64,000 nt of DNA from Gemmatimonadales bacterium UBA4456 (GCA_002390225.1 DGOW01000054.1:95832-159831), one strand, 5' to 3'. Numbered from the stretch's first letter, positions 8,679-17,104 are shown. Made by a program: numbers and translations. The notes: generated by a model from the sequence alone, not told the origin.

Positions 8679-9632
8679 ATGGGAATCCAGCTCCCCCAAG
8701 CTACGCCACCGAACTCGACGCCGGCGCCATCAGCAGATGTTGAAGAGGCGCCGACGGTCGAGTTGCGCGCGCTGGATCAGCTGTGGTTCCAGGTCTCGGG
8801 GACGGTGTGCAACCTCCGCTGTAATCACTGTTTCATCTCGTGCTCGCCCGAGAACCACTCGTTCTGGTTCATGTCCCGCGACGAGGTCAGGGCGTCGCTG
8901 GATGCCTCGGTTCGCCTTGGCGTGAAGGAGTACTACTTCACGGGCGGCGAGCCCTTCATGAATCGGGACATGCTGGGCATTCTCGAGGATGCCCTGGCGC
9001 TCGGGCCGGTCACGGTGCTGACCAATGCCACGCTGCTGCCTCAGCGGACGGTCGATGCGCTGGCGGTGCTGGCGGCGGCGTCCCCGTACACGCTCGAGAT
9101 GCGGGTGAGCATCGACGGGGTCACGGCGGAGATGAACGACGCGATTCGCGGGGATGGTTCGTTCGACCGTGCGATCGGGGCTGTCGGACGCCTCGCCGCA
9201 GCCGGTTTTCTGCCGATCATCACCACGATGCAGACGTGGTCCGAGGTCGAGACCGACGGCATCCTCGCCGCGTTCTGGGACGTCCTCGGGAAGGTTGGGT
9301 ACGACCGCCCGCGTCTGAAGATCCTGCCTCCGCTACGCATCGGTGCCGAGGCCTCACGTGATCGCGGCTACGACGAATTCGAACGGGTGACCCATGACAT
9401 GATGGCGGAGTACCCGGCGGAACTCCTCCTGTGCTCGAGTGCCCGTCTCGTGACGGCGTCGGGTATGTGGGCGTGCCCGATTCTGCTCGACTATGAGTCC
9501 GGACGGCTTGCGCACACGCTGGAGGAGGCGGCGGCCAGGCCCGCCGTCCTCGCGGAACAGGCGTGCTACACCTGCTGGGTAAACGGAGCGATCTGCTCCA
9601 ACATGCCCGGCTTCGCTGCCGATCCGGCGTGA
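8679..9632 (+). CDS. radical SAM protein with C-terminal cysteine cluster (SPASM-like)
   Basis: 317 residues. VCNLRCNHCFISCSPENHSF near residue 45 carries the CxxxCxxC motif that binds the catalytic [4Fe-4S] cluster and SAM. YYFTGGEPFMN is the GGEP motif, and RVSIDG follows. The tail has further cysteines (WACPILL, ACYTCWVNGAICSN), the pattern of an auxiliary-cluster domain as in SPASM proteins. Such enzymes often modify peptides or small metabolites, but no precursor peptide is visible nearby. It is followed after 16 bases by a metallophosphoesterase-like gene and then a mini-asparaginase gene, all on one strand, so a three-gene operon is likely. Substrate unknown. Confidence 0.85.
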   Translation: MGIQLPQATPPNSTPAPSADVEEAPTVELRALDQLWFQVSGTVCNLRCNHCFISCSPENHSFWFMSRDEVRASLDASVRLGVKEYYFTGGEPFMNRDMLGILEDALALGPVTVLTNATLLPQRTVDALAVLAAASPYTLEMRVSIDGVTAEMNDAIRGDGSFDRAIGAVGRLAAAGFLPIITTMQTWSEVETDGILAAFWDVLGKVGYDRPRLKILPPLRIGAEASRDRGYDEFERVTHDMMAEYPAELLLCSSARLVTASGMWACPILLDYESGRLAHTLEEAAARPAVLAEQACYTCWVNGAICSNMPGFAADPA

Positions 9633-9648
9633 CGGTGGGCCGGCGACC

Positions 9649-10458
9649 ATGATCGGAGTCGAGGCGGGGGGGACGTACACGAAAGTTGCAGCGTTCGGTG
9701 GCGTCTACTCGAATCACCTCGCGCTCGGAGCTGCCATCGACGACGCGCTCAGTCGTGGAGCCGAGGCCGCGATCTGTCTCGGTGATCTTGGAGCCTTCGG
9801 CCCCAATCCTGACAAGGTCTTCCCGCTTCTTCGGGAGCACGGAGTCAGCGTGGTTCGAGGCAACTACGACGACTCGATAGCACGCGGCCTGGAAGACTGT
9901 CAGTGCGGGTACACGGATCCCCGGGACAATCACTACGCACGCCTCTCCTACCAGTACACGTTCCAGAACACCTCGCCGAAGAACCGCAGCTGGATGGCGA
10001 CCTTCCCCGAGGAGATCCGATTCCGGATGGGAGCGCTGGACGTCCTCGCGTGCCACGGGAGTCCGCGCCAGACGAACGAGTTCCTCTGGGATTCCGCCAC
10101 ACCGACCCACTTTCTCGACAAGCTGGCTCAGGACTTCGATACGGACGTGATCGTCGGCACCCATACGGGCGTCCACTGGATGCGTCGCTGGGGAGACCAC
10201 CGGGCCTATGTGAATGTCGGGGCCCTCGGGCGACCGGCGAACGATGGAAGGACTGACGTCTGGTACGCCATGCTGGAGGTTGTCGATGGCGACCTCGCCG
10301 TCGACTTCGTTCCGATCGGCTACGATCACGCGGCTCTGGCCATAGAGATGCGAGACGAAGAGCTTCCCGAGGAATTCGTCGAGACGATCCTCACCGGATG
10401 GTGGACTACGTGCCTGGAAATTCTGCCTGGAAAAGAGAGAGCCGCCGGGCGGTTCTGA
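9649..10458 (+). CDS. metallophosphoesterase-fold protein with altered first metal motif
   Basis: 269 residues of calcineurin-like phosphoesterase pattern. Later motifs are intact: CLGDLGAFGPNP (GD), VRGNYDDS (GN-D), LACHGSPR (H), GTHTGVHW (GTH) and VNVGALGRP. The first motif, normally D-I-H-(G/S)-N, reads FGGVYSNHLAL, so the aspartate and histidine that ligate the first metal are Gly and Tyr. The remainder also carries a cysteine pair (DCQCGYTDPRDNHYAR) and a strongly patterned tail (EFVETILTGWWTTCLEIL). I believe a bacterial subfamily shares this variant, but could not check. It probably still binds one metal, or has switched role. The neighbours suggest joint action with the radical SAM protein. 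Confidence 0.75.
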   Translation: MIGVEAGGTYTKVAAFGGVYSNHLALGAAIDDALSRGAEAAICLGDLGAFGPNPDKVFPLLREHGVSVVRGNYDDSIARGLEDCQCGYTDPRDNHYARLSYQYTFQNTSPKNRSWMATFPEEIRFRMGALDVLACHGSPRQTNEFLWDSATPTHFLDKLAQDFDTDVIVGTHTGVHWMRRWGDHRAYVNVGALGRPANDGRTDVWYAMLEVVDGDLAVDFVPIGYDHAALAIEMRDEELPEEFVETILTGWWTTCLEILPGKERAAGRF

Positions 10459-10477
10459 ACCTGTCGCGGGGCGGCCG

Positions 10478-10978
10478 GTGAACGGTGCTATCCGGCTCTT
10501 CGTGACAGGAGGCACGTTCGACAAGGAATACGACGAGATTCACGGCACGCTCGACTTCCGGGCCACACACATTCCGGACATGCTCGCCATGGCTCGGTCG
10601 AGGATCGACGTTCGGATTCGAACGCTGATGATGGTCGACTCCCTGGAGATGACGGAGGCCGATCGGGCTGTGATCGCGGACAACTGCCGCGACGTGCCCG
10701 AGCCGCACATCGTCATCACGCACGGCACCGACACGATGGTCGAGACGGCGCGGGTACTCGCCGAACACGCATCGGACAAAACCATTGTCCTGACCGGCGC
10801 GATGATCCCAATTGCCTTCGGGTCGTCCGACGGGCTGTTCAATCTGGGTGGTGCCTTGACCGCCGTTCAGGTGCTGCCGCCCGGCGTGTACATCATCATG
10901 AACGGGTGCGTATTCCCGTGGGACAACGTGCAAAAGAATCGCGAGACCGGGGTGTTTGAAGCGGTCGAGCAGGGCTGA
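10478..10978 (+). CDS. asparaginase N-terminal-domain protein (mini-asparaginase)
   Basis: 166 residues, about half of a normal L-asparaginase. It holds only the N-terminal domain: FVTGGTFDKEY (first catalytic Thr loop) and ITHGTDTMVETARVL (second Thr-Asp motif), then IVLTGAMIPIAFGSSDG with the Lys replaced in the G-A-M loop. The C-terminal domain, which completes the intersubunit site in type I/II enzymes, is absent; the protein stops cleanly at TGA with no continuing homology after it. Free-standing domains of this size exist in bacteria with little known about them. Start is GTG at 10478, 19 bases after the metallophosphoesterase-like stop, so it is the last gene of the operon. Confidence 0.75.
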   Translation: MNGAIRLFVTGGTFDKEYDEIHGTLDFRATHIPDMLAMARSRIDVRIRTLMMVDSLEMTEADRAVIADNCRDVPEPHIVITHGTDTMVETARVLAEHASDKTIVLTGAMIPIAFGSSDGLFNLGGALTAVQVLPPGVYIIMNGCVFPWDNVQKNRETGVFEAVEQG

Positions 10979-10992
10979 GTCAGTCTGGCGGT

Positions 10993-11387
10993 CTAGCGGC
11001 CTGGCGGCCTTCGGCTCACCGGGAAGCCCAGACCCGTGGCAACGACCAGGAGGCGCAGCCCACCCTCACCGATCCCGAATGCCGGAAAGACGATCTTCGC
11101 GAGCCGGGGGATCACGAACGCTGCCGGCCCGTCGCTCACAACATCGACTCGGTACCCGGCGCCTTCCAGAATGGACTTGAAGAGCGTCGGTTGTCCTGCT
11201 TCGTCATCGACCACGAGGATGTGGTGGCTGCCTGGCCTCCTGGTTCAGCGGGAATGAGTGCCCCAGGTCGACGCTCTTCCGTGTCCAGGTCAGCCACCGC
11301 GAGTTCTGCCTGCCCGGCGAGGCTCGCCGCGAGATCCTCGAGCGACACCTCCGCAGCCTGGCAGACGGGATCCCATGCTTGAGTCAT
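10993..11387 (-). pseudogene. decayed two-component signalling remnant (receiver/kinase fragments)
   Basis: No intact gene is present. Reading the minus strand, one frame starting at 11387 gives MTQAWDPVCQAAEVSLEDLA and continues to about 11220. Another frame then gives HILVVDDEAGQPTLFKSILE followed by GAGYRVDVVSDGPAAF, the start of a response-regulator receiver domain (DD acid pair). It is cut short and runs into PAFGIGEGG and ATGLGFPVS, which resembles the G-box end of a histidine-kinase ATPase domain. I interpret this as a hybrid sensor gene broken by frameshift and internal deletion. Each piece is short, so the assignment is moderate at best. Confidence 0.4.
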
Positions 11388-11588
11388 CTGGGCGGTCGCC
11401 GCGGTGTCCGCGTCTGCTGCACCGGTGACGTCGAGAGCTTCGCGGGAGGATTGTGGCGGAACGATCGAGACTGCCTCCTGAACTATCTTATTATGCGGTC
11501 GCGCAGCTGAAACGGTTGTTCGGGTGCCCCGGCTCCTCCGCTTTCGTAGATTCTCGACTTCAGGTGGCTGTCATCTAGCCTCCGCGGA
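11388..11588. other. intergenic stretch without a recognisable gene
   Basis: Together with the decayed remnant this completes a 610-base non-coding interval between the mini-asparaginase gene and the DhaL-DegV gene. It contains an AT-richer patch (CTATCTTATTATGCGG near 11480) unlike the flanking genes, and it must hold the promoter of the downstream gene. I see no clear -35/-10 pair, hairpin or repeat. Confidence 0.4.
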
Positions 11589-13433
11589 GTGTTCAACCAG
11601 GAGTCCAGTCTGAGCTCGCCCCAGATCGCTTATGTCGACGGTCCGCGCCTCCGGCGCTCGCTGATCGCGGCTTGCGAGTACGCGGAGCGCCAGCGCGCCG
11701 AGCTGAACAGGATCAATGTCTTCCCGGTTCCAGACGGAGACACAGGCACCAACCTCGCCCTCACCGTCCGTTCGATCGGGGACCATCTCCGTGGGAGCAG
11801 GGGCCGTTCCGTCTCCGGTGTTGCGAGCGAGGCGGCAGAAGGAGCGGTTCTTGGCGCGCGCGGCAATGTCGGAATGATGCTCTCGCACTTTCTGCTCGGG
11901 TTCGCCGACAGCGTGCAGGACCGGACACGGATCACGACCGGTGAGTTTGGTGCGGCCCTTGGAGCAGGGGTCGAGCGCTTATACTCGTCTTTGGAGAATC
12001 CGGTCGAGGGCACCATCCTGACCGTCATGCGCGACACGGCGACGGCCGCTCGCCAGTCCGAAGCGGACGATTTCGTCACCCTCGTGGTTGAGGTTGTCGA
12101 AGAGGCTCGAGTGTCACTCTCTCGCACGCCCGAGCAGCTTGCAGTCCTCAAGAAGGCGGGCGTGGTCGACGCGGGCGCGAAAGGCTTCGTCAGCATGCTC
12201 GAAGGTGTCCTCATGTTCCTCGAGGGTGTGACCGACGCAGTCGACGCCGGTACGCGCGAGAGCGCGGGCCTCTCTGCCGTCGCATTGACGGAGTATCCGG
12301 AGGCAGAAGAGCAGTACCGCTTTTGCACCGAGGCTCTAGCCCGCGGCGACGCGCTGCCCACTCAGCTCGAGGCGCGCGACGTCCTCCGCGAGTTCGGGGA
12401 CTCGCTGATCGTGATCCGATCCACGGACGTGCTCAAGGTGCACGTGCACACCGATGAGCCAGAGGACGTCTTCGCCTATCTGCGGTCCGTCGGCGACCTG
12501 GTCACGCACAAGGCTGAGGACATGCGGGTCCAGCACGCGACGATCGGCTCCTCTCGCGGTCACATTAAGTTGGCGCGCCGGCCGGTAACAATCGTGACCG
12601 ACTCCGCGTGCGACCTGTCGGAAGAGATCATCCGAGCCCATGGAATTCATGTCATCCCGATGACCTTGGTGCAGGGTGAGCAGACCTGGCGAGATGGCGT
12701 CGATCTCTCCGCGACCGAGTTCCACGAACGACTTCGGACGGACGAGACCCTCCCGACCACGAGCCAGCCTGCGCCCGCCGAGTTCCTGGAGACGTTCCGG
12801 TCCGCCGGTGAGGAGGGTGAAGAGGTTGTCGGCGTGTTCGTCGGATCCACGTTGAGCGGCACAGTTGGGGCTGCGGAGGTTGCGGCGGGTCGGGTAGAGG
12901 ATGTTTCGATCCGGGTCGTCGACTCACTGGGTGCCTCACTGCTCCAGGGCTTGATGACGCTCAAGGCCGCCGAGCTGGGTGAGCTCGGGTGGGACGCCGA
13001 CAAGATCAAGGACGAGCTGATACGCATTCGGGGTCAGTCGGGGATCGTGTTCACAGTCAGCACGTTCGAGCGGCTCATCGCCTCGGGTCGGGTCGGACGC
13101 GGTAAGGCGCTTCTGGGGCGATTCCTGGGGGTCAAGCCGATCCTGGGTATGACGCCTGAGGGTGCCGTCGCTCCGTTCGGAAAAGCCTTCGGTGACAAGC
13201 GTGCGCGACCGGAACTGTTGCGAGTGGTGCGCGACCAGATACCGGCGGACACCGAAAAGGTGCGATTCGGCATCGTCCAGGTCGACATTCCGGAGGTTGT
13301 GCCGGAGATCACGCAGGCGCTCAAGGTCGAATACGGTGACCATGTCGATGTGCTGTCAGCGCCGGCCACCCCGGTGATCGCTACGCATACCGGTACCGGT
13401 GCGTGGGGCGTAGCTTGGCTCGTGGAGGACTGA
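11589..13433 (+). CDS. DhaL (FakA-like) – DegV (FakB-like) fusion protein
   Basis: 614 residues. The N-terminal 200 are a DhaL/DAK2 ATP-binding domain: NRINVFPVPDGDTGTNLALT holds the Mg-ATP aspartates (D49, D51), and GARGNVGMMLSHFL follows. Residues 250-320 match the FakA middle region (RYCTEAL-like, ending VHVHTDEPEDVFAYL). From residue about 335 a complete DegV lipid-binding domain begins (VTIVTDSACDLSEE; TSQPAPAEF; FVGSTLSGT; RLIASGRVGRG). In Firmicutes FakA phosphorylates fatty acids held by separate FakB proteins; here kinase and carrier are one chain, the DegV part standing where FakA has its own C-terminal domain. Probable role: exogenous fatty-acid activation as acyl phosphate. Start GTG at 11589 is uncertain. 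Confidence 0.85.
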   Translation: MFNQESSLSSPQIAYVDGPRLRRSLIAACEYAERQRAELNRINVFPVPDGDTGTNLALTVRSIGDHLRGSRGRSVSGVASEAAEGAVLGARGNVGMMLSHFLLGFADSVQDRTRITTGEFGAALGAGVERLYSSLENPVEGTILTVMRDTATAARQSEADDFVTLVVEVVEEARVSLSRTPEQLAVLKKAGVVDAGAKGFVSMLEGVLMFLEGVTDAVDAGTRESAGLSAVALTEYPEAEEQYRFCTEALARGDALPTQLEARDVLREFGDSLIVIRSTDVLKVHVHTDEPEDVFAYLRSVGDLVTHKAEDMRVQHATIGSSRGHIKLARRPVTIVTDSACDLSEEIIRAHGIHVIPMTLVQGEQTWRDGVDLSATEFHERLRTDETLPTTSQPAPAEFLETFRSAGEEGEEVVGVFVGSTLSGTVGAAEVAAGRVEDVSIRVVDSLGASLLQGLMTLKAAELGELGWDADKIKDELIRIRGQSGIVFTVSTFERLIASGRVGRGKALLGRFLGVKPILGMTPEGAVAPFGKAFGDKRARPELLRVVRDQIPADTEKVRFGIVQVDIPEVVPEITQALKVEYGDHVDVLSAPATPVIATHTGTGAWGVAWLVED

Positions 13434-13442
13434 GACGAGCGG

Positions 13443-13883
13443 TCAGCTCGACTTCTGCTTCCCGGCCACCAGCACGTCGTAGGTCGCCCTCTGAGCCGGA
13501 CTCAGGTTGGGTGGCAGTCCAACGAGCAGGGTCTTTGTGCCTGAGTCGGACGGCATGTGGAGGACGAGTCCGCCTGCCTCGGGCCCTTCGTACGGGTGGG
13601 AACGACCGGTGTCATCGATGCGGACAGTGTCGCCGGGTGCCAGCGCGATAGCGAGGCGGCGGCCGTACTCGGTCCACGCGTGCATGGGGTTCACGTTTCC
13701 AGAGGCGACAGAGGGGATCAACGTATCCCGGTAGTAGGCGACCGCGTCCTCGTACCCGGTCGGGTTTGCTTCGCGTAGCTCACGCATCCGTTCGCGGTAG
13801 AACTCCCGCGGATCGCGGGCTCCACTGTCTTCGAGTGCTTCGTTGAGCCGTCGATCGGCCTGTGCGGTGATATCAGTGGTCAT
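13443..13883 (-). CDS. conserved-looking hypothetical protein
   Basis: 146 residues from MTTDITAQADRRL. I do not recognise a family. The N-terminal half is helical and charged (EALEDSGARDPREFYRERMR), with a tyrosine-rich segment YEDAVAYYRDTLIPSV; the C-terminal half looks beta-rich (GGLVLHMPSDSGTKTLLVGL). There is no signal peptide or membrane helix, so it is probably cytoplasmic. The reading from 13913 only adds ten residues. It converges on the DhaL-DegV gene (9 bases apart) and diverges from the phosphoribosyltransferase gene. Codon pattern and amino-acid composition resemble the neighbours, which is why I accept it as a gene. Confidence 0.65.
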   Translation of the reverse strand: MTTDITAQADRRLNEALEDSGARDPREFYRERMRELREANPTGYEDAVAYYRDTLIPSVASGNVNPMHAWTEYGRRLAIALAPGDTVRIDDTGRSHPYEGPEAGGLVLHMPSDSGTKTLLVGLPPNLSPAQRATYDVLVAGKQKSS

Positions 13884-13944
13884 GTGGTGAGCATCTCGAC
13901 GTACGTGTTTCACGTCAACGTCAGCTTTTCTCTAGCTTTCGTGC

Positions 13945-14502
13945 ATGAACACACCGAACTCCCGTCATCCGGATCCCTTTGCACCCAAGCAGAACACGAT
14001 TCCTGATGAGTTTCTCGAGATCGATTGGGCGTTCTTCGGCGAGTTATGCAGGGCGCTCGCGCTGAAAGTCGCTCGTGAATTCAATCCCGACGTGGTGGTC
14101 GGGATCGCGCGGGCCGGTGTCATTCCCGGGGCCGTGATCGCCTCGATGCTCCGCCTCGACTTCTATTCGATGAAGATCTCGCGTCGGAGTTGGGACGACA
14201 CGATCAGAGACCGTCCTGAGGTCCTCTCCTCGGCGCCTCGGCAGCTCGAGGACAAGCGTGTCCTCATTGTCGACGAGATCACGACATCGGGAGATACGCT
14301 CCGTCTCGCACTCGCTGCGGTTCGCGACGTGCATCCCGCGGAGGTTCGGACTGCGACCAGCTTTGCACGGACGGGCGGTTATGAGCCCGACTTCAGTGCG
14401 ATCACCATGAGTGCTAATGTCATTTTTCCGTGGGATCGGAAAATCTTCGACGGCAACGACTTCGTGGTGAACCCTCGATACGAAGGCTTCCTGGACGAGT
14501 AG
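13945..14502 (+). CDS. phosphoribosyltransferase (xanthine/hypoxanthine-guanine type I PRTase-like)
   Basis: 185 residues. VVVGIARAGVIPGAVIASML is the PPi-loop region, and VLIVDEITTSGDTLRLAL (around residue 108) is the PRPP-binding signature with its two acidic residues. The organisation fits type I PRTases of nucleobase salvage, such as Gpt/Hpt-like enzymes, which join PRPP and a purine base to give a nucleotide. The specificity hood is short and does not match a family I can name surely. It ends 2 bases before the stop of the convergent rho gene. Confidence 0.78.
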   Translation: MNTPNSRHPDPFAPKQNTIPDEFLEIDWAFFGELCRALALKVAREFNPDVVVGIARAGVIPGAVIASMLRLDFYSMKISRRSWDDTIRDRPEVLSSAPRQLEDKRVLIVDEITTSGDTLRLALAAVRDVHPAEVRTATSFARTGGYEPDFSAITMSANVIFPWDRKIFDGNDFVVNPRYEGFLDE

Positions 14503-14504
14503 CG

Positions 14505-15764
14505 TCAGACGCCGCGGGTCATCTCGTCGAGAAACTCGTCATTCGTCCTCGTCATCTTCATCCGGCTGATGAGAAACGAGATCGCTTCCTCCGGGGGCAT
14601 GTCCGAGAGGAAGTTTCGCAGCAGAAAGACGCGGTTCAGTTCTACGTCCGTGAGCAGTAACTCTTCCTTGCGCGTGCTCGACCTGTTCAGGTCGATCGCT
14701 GGAAAGATCCGCTGCTCTGCGATCTCGCGAGCGAGCACGAGCTCCATGTTCCCGGTACCCTTGAACTCTTCGAAGATCACTTCGTCCATGCGGCTTCCGG
14801 TTTCGATCAGAGCCGTAGCGACGATGGTCAGCGACCCACCGTCCATGATGTTGCGGGCCGAGCCGAAGAAGTGCTTCGGCTTCTGGAGCGCCTTGGTGTC
14901 GAGGCCGCCGGACATGATACGGCCTGAGCGACGGATCGCGGCGTTGTAGGCTCGCCCAAGCCGCGTAATGGAATCCAGCAGGATCACGACGTCATTCCCG
15001 TGCTCGACCAGGCGCTTGGCTTTTTCCAGGACCATCTCGGCCACCTGGATGTGTCGCTTCGCTGATTCGTCGAAGGTAGACGCGATCACTTCACCCTGGA
15101 CCTTCGCCTTCATCTCCGTCACTTCTTCGGGTCGCTCGTCGATGAGCAGAACAATGAGGTGAACGTCGGGCCAATTTTGAGAGATGGCGTCGGCCATCTG
15201 CTGAAGGATCATCGTCTTTCCCGCCTTCGGAGGCGACACGATCAGACCTCGCTGCCCCTCGCCGATAGGGGCGATGAGATCGACGATACGCATCGCGATT
15301 CCCTGGTCGTCGTCGGGCACCTCGAGGCTGAGTCGCTTCTCCGGGTAGCGCGGCTTTAGCTTGTCGAACTCGCCACGCTCGAGGGCGTGTTCCGGATCGG
15401 TTCCATTGAGGGAATCGATCTTCTCGAGCGCGATGTACTTCTCTCCCTTTCGTGGCGGGCGCACCTGGCCGACGAGCGTATCGCCGGTTCGGAGCTGGAG
15501 TCGCTTGATCTGCGCAGGACTGATGTAGACGTCGTCCGGGCTGCTCACGTAGCTCCACACCTGAGAGCGCAGAAACCCATAGCCCTCGGGGAGAATCTCG
15601 AGCACACCCTCACTGGTCAGTGAATCCCCCTGCTCGAGCAATGCGTGCTCGATCGCGAGGACCAGATCCTGCTTGCGAAGGGCAAGGTACTGACTGAGGT
15701 TCAAGCCTTCAGCCAGATCGTGTAGCTCTCCGACGTTCTTGCTCTGAAGCTCGGCGATATCCAC
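14505..15764 (-). CDS. rho: transcription termination factor Rho
   Basis: 419 residues, the common length for Rho. The order is a Rho-N helical domain (MDIAELQSKNVGELHDLAEG), the cold-shock-like RNA-binding domain (EGYGFLRSQVWSYVSSPDDV, YISPAQIKR), and the RecA-like ATPase with Walker A PPKAGKTM, Walker B LIVLLIDERPEEV and the R-loop/Q-loop region. It is a hexameric RNA helicase that ends transcription at unstructured C-rich transcripts. The paucity of classic U-tract terminators in this window fits heavy use of Rho. Divergent from the M50 protease gene with 179 bases between; its own leader is on the minus strand of that gap. Confidence 0.97.
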   Translation of the reverse strand: MDIAELQSKNVGELHDLAEGLNLSQYLALRKQDLVLAIEHALLEQGDSLTSEGVLEILPEGYGFLRSQVWSYVSSPDDVYISPAQIKRLQLRTGDTLVGQVRPPRKGEKYIALEKIDSLNGTDPEHALERGEFDKLKPRYPEKRLSLEVPDDDQGIAMRIVDLIAPIGEGQRGLIVSPPKAGKTMILQQMADAISQNWPDVHLIVLLIDERPEEVTEMKAKVQGEVIASTFDESAKRHIQVAEMVLEKAKRLVEHGNDVVILLDSITRLGRAYNAAIRRSGRIMSGGLDTKALQKPKHFFGSARNIMDGGSLTIVATALIETGSRMDEVIFEEFKGTGNMELVLAREIAEQRIFPAIDLNRSSTRKEELLLTDVELNRVFLLRNFLSDMPPEEAISFLISRMKMTRTNDEFLDEMTRGV

Positions 15765-15821
15765 AGAGATTTCTGTGCGGGGGAGGAGCCGGGCGCGACC
15801 CCGATGGGTGGCGCACGTACA

Positions 15822-15899
15822 ATGAGAGAAGTGGCCCTCGGGCCGATGAGGAGCTGAGTGCCAGCGATCTCACGCTCCAATTACGTGGAGCGGGCTGGC
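15822..15899 (+). promoter_or_regulatory. short upstream ORF and hairpin in the leader of the M50 protease gene
   Basis: A TACAAT -10-like element at 15818-15823 overlaps an 11-codon frame (15822-15857, MREVALGPMRS). Three bases after its stop a long hairpin begins: GCCAGC (15860-15865) pairs with GCTGGC (15894-15899), enclosing GCTCC (15874-15878) with GGAGC (15887-15891). It lies about 45 bases before the M50 start. The arrangement could be a leader peptide plus attenuating structure, but the peptide is unremarkable and the -10 overlaps its start codon, so the promoter and the ORF cannot both be as drawn. Confidence 0.3.
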
Positions 15900-15943
15900 A
15901 ATCAGGAGACCGAACCGTCGTTCCTTCGATCCGGGCGAACGTA

Positions 15944-17104
15944 ATGAGCGCGAAAAATGGGGTCAAGCATGATCCCTCAGCCTGGTTCGAGCTGCTCTCC
16001 GAGTATCGGCTGACGACACTGCCGTATGACACCGTGTTAAGCGGTGTGCTGCGGGAGGATCTTTCACCCGATCACCCGGACGTTCTGGAGGCGATCGCAG
16101 CGTGGCCGGCGCCGGTTCACCTGGAGCACGGCGTTGACGGGATCGATGTCGTGCTGGTGTATCAGTTGAAGGCTCCGAAGAAGGACTCCTTGCTCGTACA
16201 CGCGCTCCTCCTGCTCGCGACGCTCGTGACGACGCTGGGGTCGGGTGCATTGATGGCTGGCGCAGATCCGTTCGCGACCCGCTTCCTCGAGCTGCCGGGC
16301 TTCACCCTGCCGTACCCGTCAGGCTTCGACGGCGTGAAGCTCTGGCTCGGTGCATCGTTCGCGCTCCCGTTTCTGGGCGTGCTGCTCTCGCACGAGATGG
16401 GCCACTTTTATGCAGCGCGTATGCACCGGGTGCGGGCGAGCCTTCCGTACTTCCTTCCGTTTCCGCCCTACTTCTCGGTGATCGGGACCCTGGGTGCCTT
16501 CATCCGTCTTCGGGGCCCTACGGTTCGTCGGTCGAGCCTCTTTGACATCGGGATTTCTGGTCCGCTCGCGTCGTTCATACTCTCTCTCCCGATGTTTGCC
16601 CTCGGACTCACTTGGTCGCAGGCGGTGACGGTCCCGGCCGATGCGCTGACACCCTTTGCGATTCGCTTCGGAGCTCAGACGGTCTGGCTGGGCAACGGCG
16701 TGCTGACCCACGTACTAGCGAGCGTGTTCGGGCCTGGCTCCTTTGGAGAGCAGCTGATCGTGCTGCATCCGGTTGCGCTTGCCGGGTGGCTGGGTCTGTT
16801 CGTGACGGCGTTGAACCTGCTCCCGCTCGGTCAGCTCGACGGTGGCCATATCCTCTACGCGCTGTTCCCTCGACGGCACGATCGCATTGCTCAGACGTTT
16901 CTTCTCCTGCTCCTTCCGCTGGGATGGTTGTGGTGGGGGTGGTGGGCGTGGGCTGCTCTTATCCTCGTGCTCCACCGAGGCAGGGTAAGTCACCCCAGCG
17001 TGGTCCTCCCGGAGTCGGTCATGGACGGGCCTCGCCGCGCGCTGGGTTGGGTGATGATTCTGATGTTTTTGCTGACATTTGCTCCGGTACCTCTGACGTT
17101 GTAA
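15944..17104 (+). CDS. M50 (site-2-type) intramembrane metalloprotease
   Basis: 386 residues with about six to seven membrane segments. The zinc site HEMGH starts at residue 150, and the third ligand lies in NLLPLGQLDGGHILYALF (D299), the two signatures of family M50. The N-terminal 80 residues are soluble (cytosolic) and the chain from SLLVHALLLLATLV is membrane. LPYFLPFPPYFSVIGTLGAFI is typical of the EGY-like branch seen in plants, cyanobacteria and other bacteria. It should cleave membrane-anchored substrates such as anti-sigma factors or signal-peptide remnants, but no PDZ domain or sigma/anti-sigma pair is adjacent. Start ATG at 15944. Confidence 0.9.
   Translation: MSAKNGVKHDPSAWFELLSEYRLTTLPYDTVLSGVLREDLSPDHPDVLEAIAAWPAPVHLEHGVDGIDVVLVYQLKAPKKDSLLVHALLLLATLVTTLGSGALMAGADPFATRFLELPGFTLPYPSGFDGVKLWLGASFALPFLGVLLSHEMGHFYAARMHRVRASLPYFLPFPPYFSVIGTLGAFIRLRGPTVRRSSLFDIGISGPLASFILSLPMFALGLTWSQAVTVPADALTPFAIRFGAQTVWLGNGVLTHVLASVFGPGSFGEQLIVLHPVALAGWLGLFVTALNLLPLGQLDGGHILYALFPRRHDRIAQTFLLLLLPLGWLWWGWWAWAALILVLHRGRVSHPSVVLPESVMDGPRRALGWVMILMFLLTFAPVPLTL

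Noticed and set aside
9220..10524. Minus-strand frame of 434 codons
   Set aside because: It is antisense to the radical SAM and phosphoesterase-like genes, whose motifs are clear; its own sequence is Arg/Pro-rich without domains.
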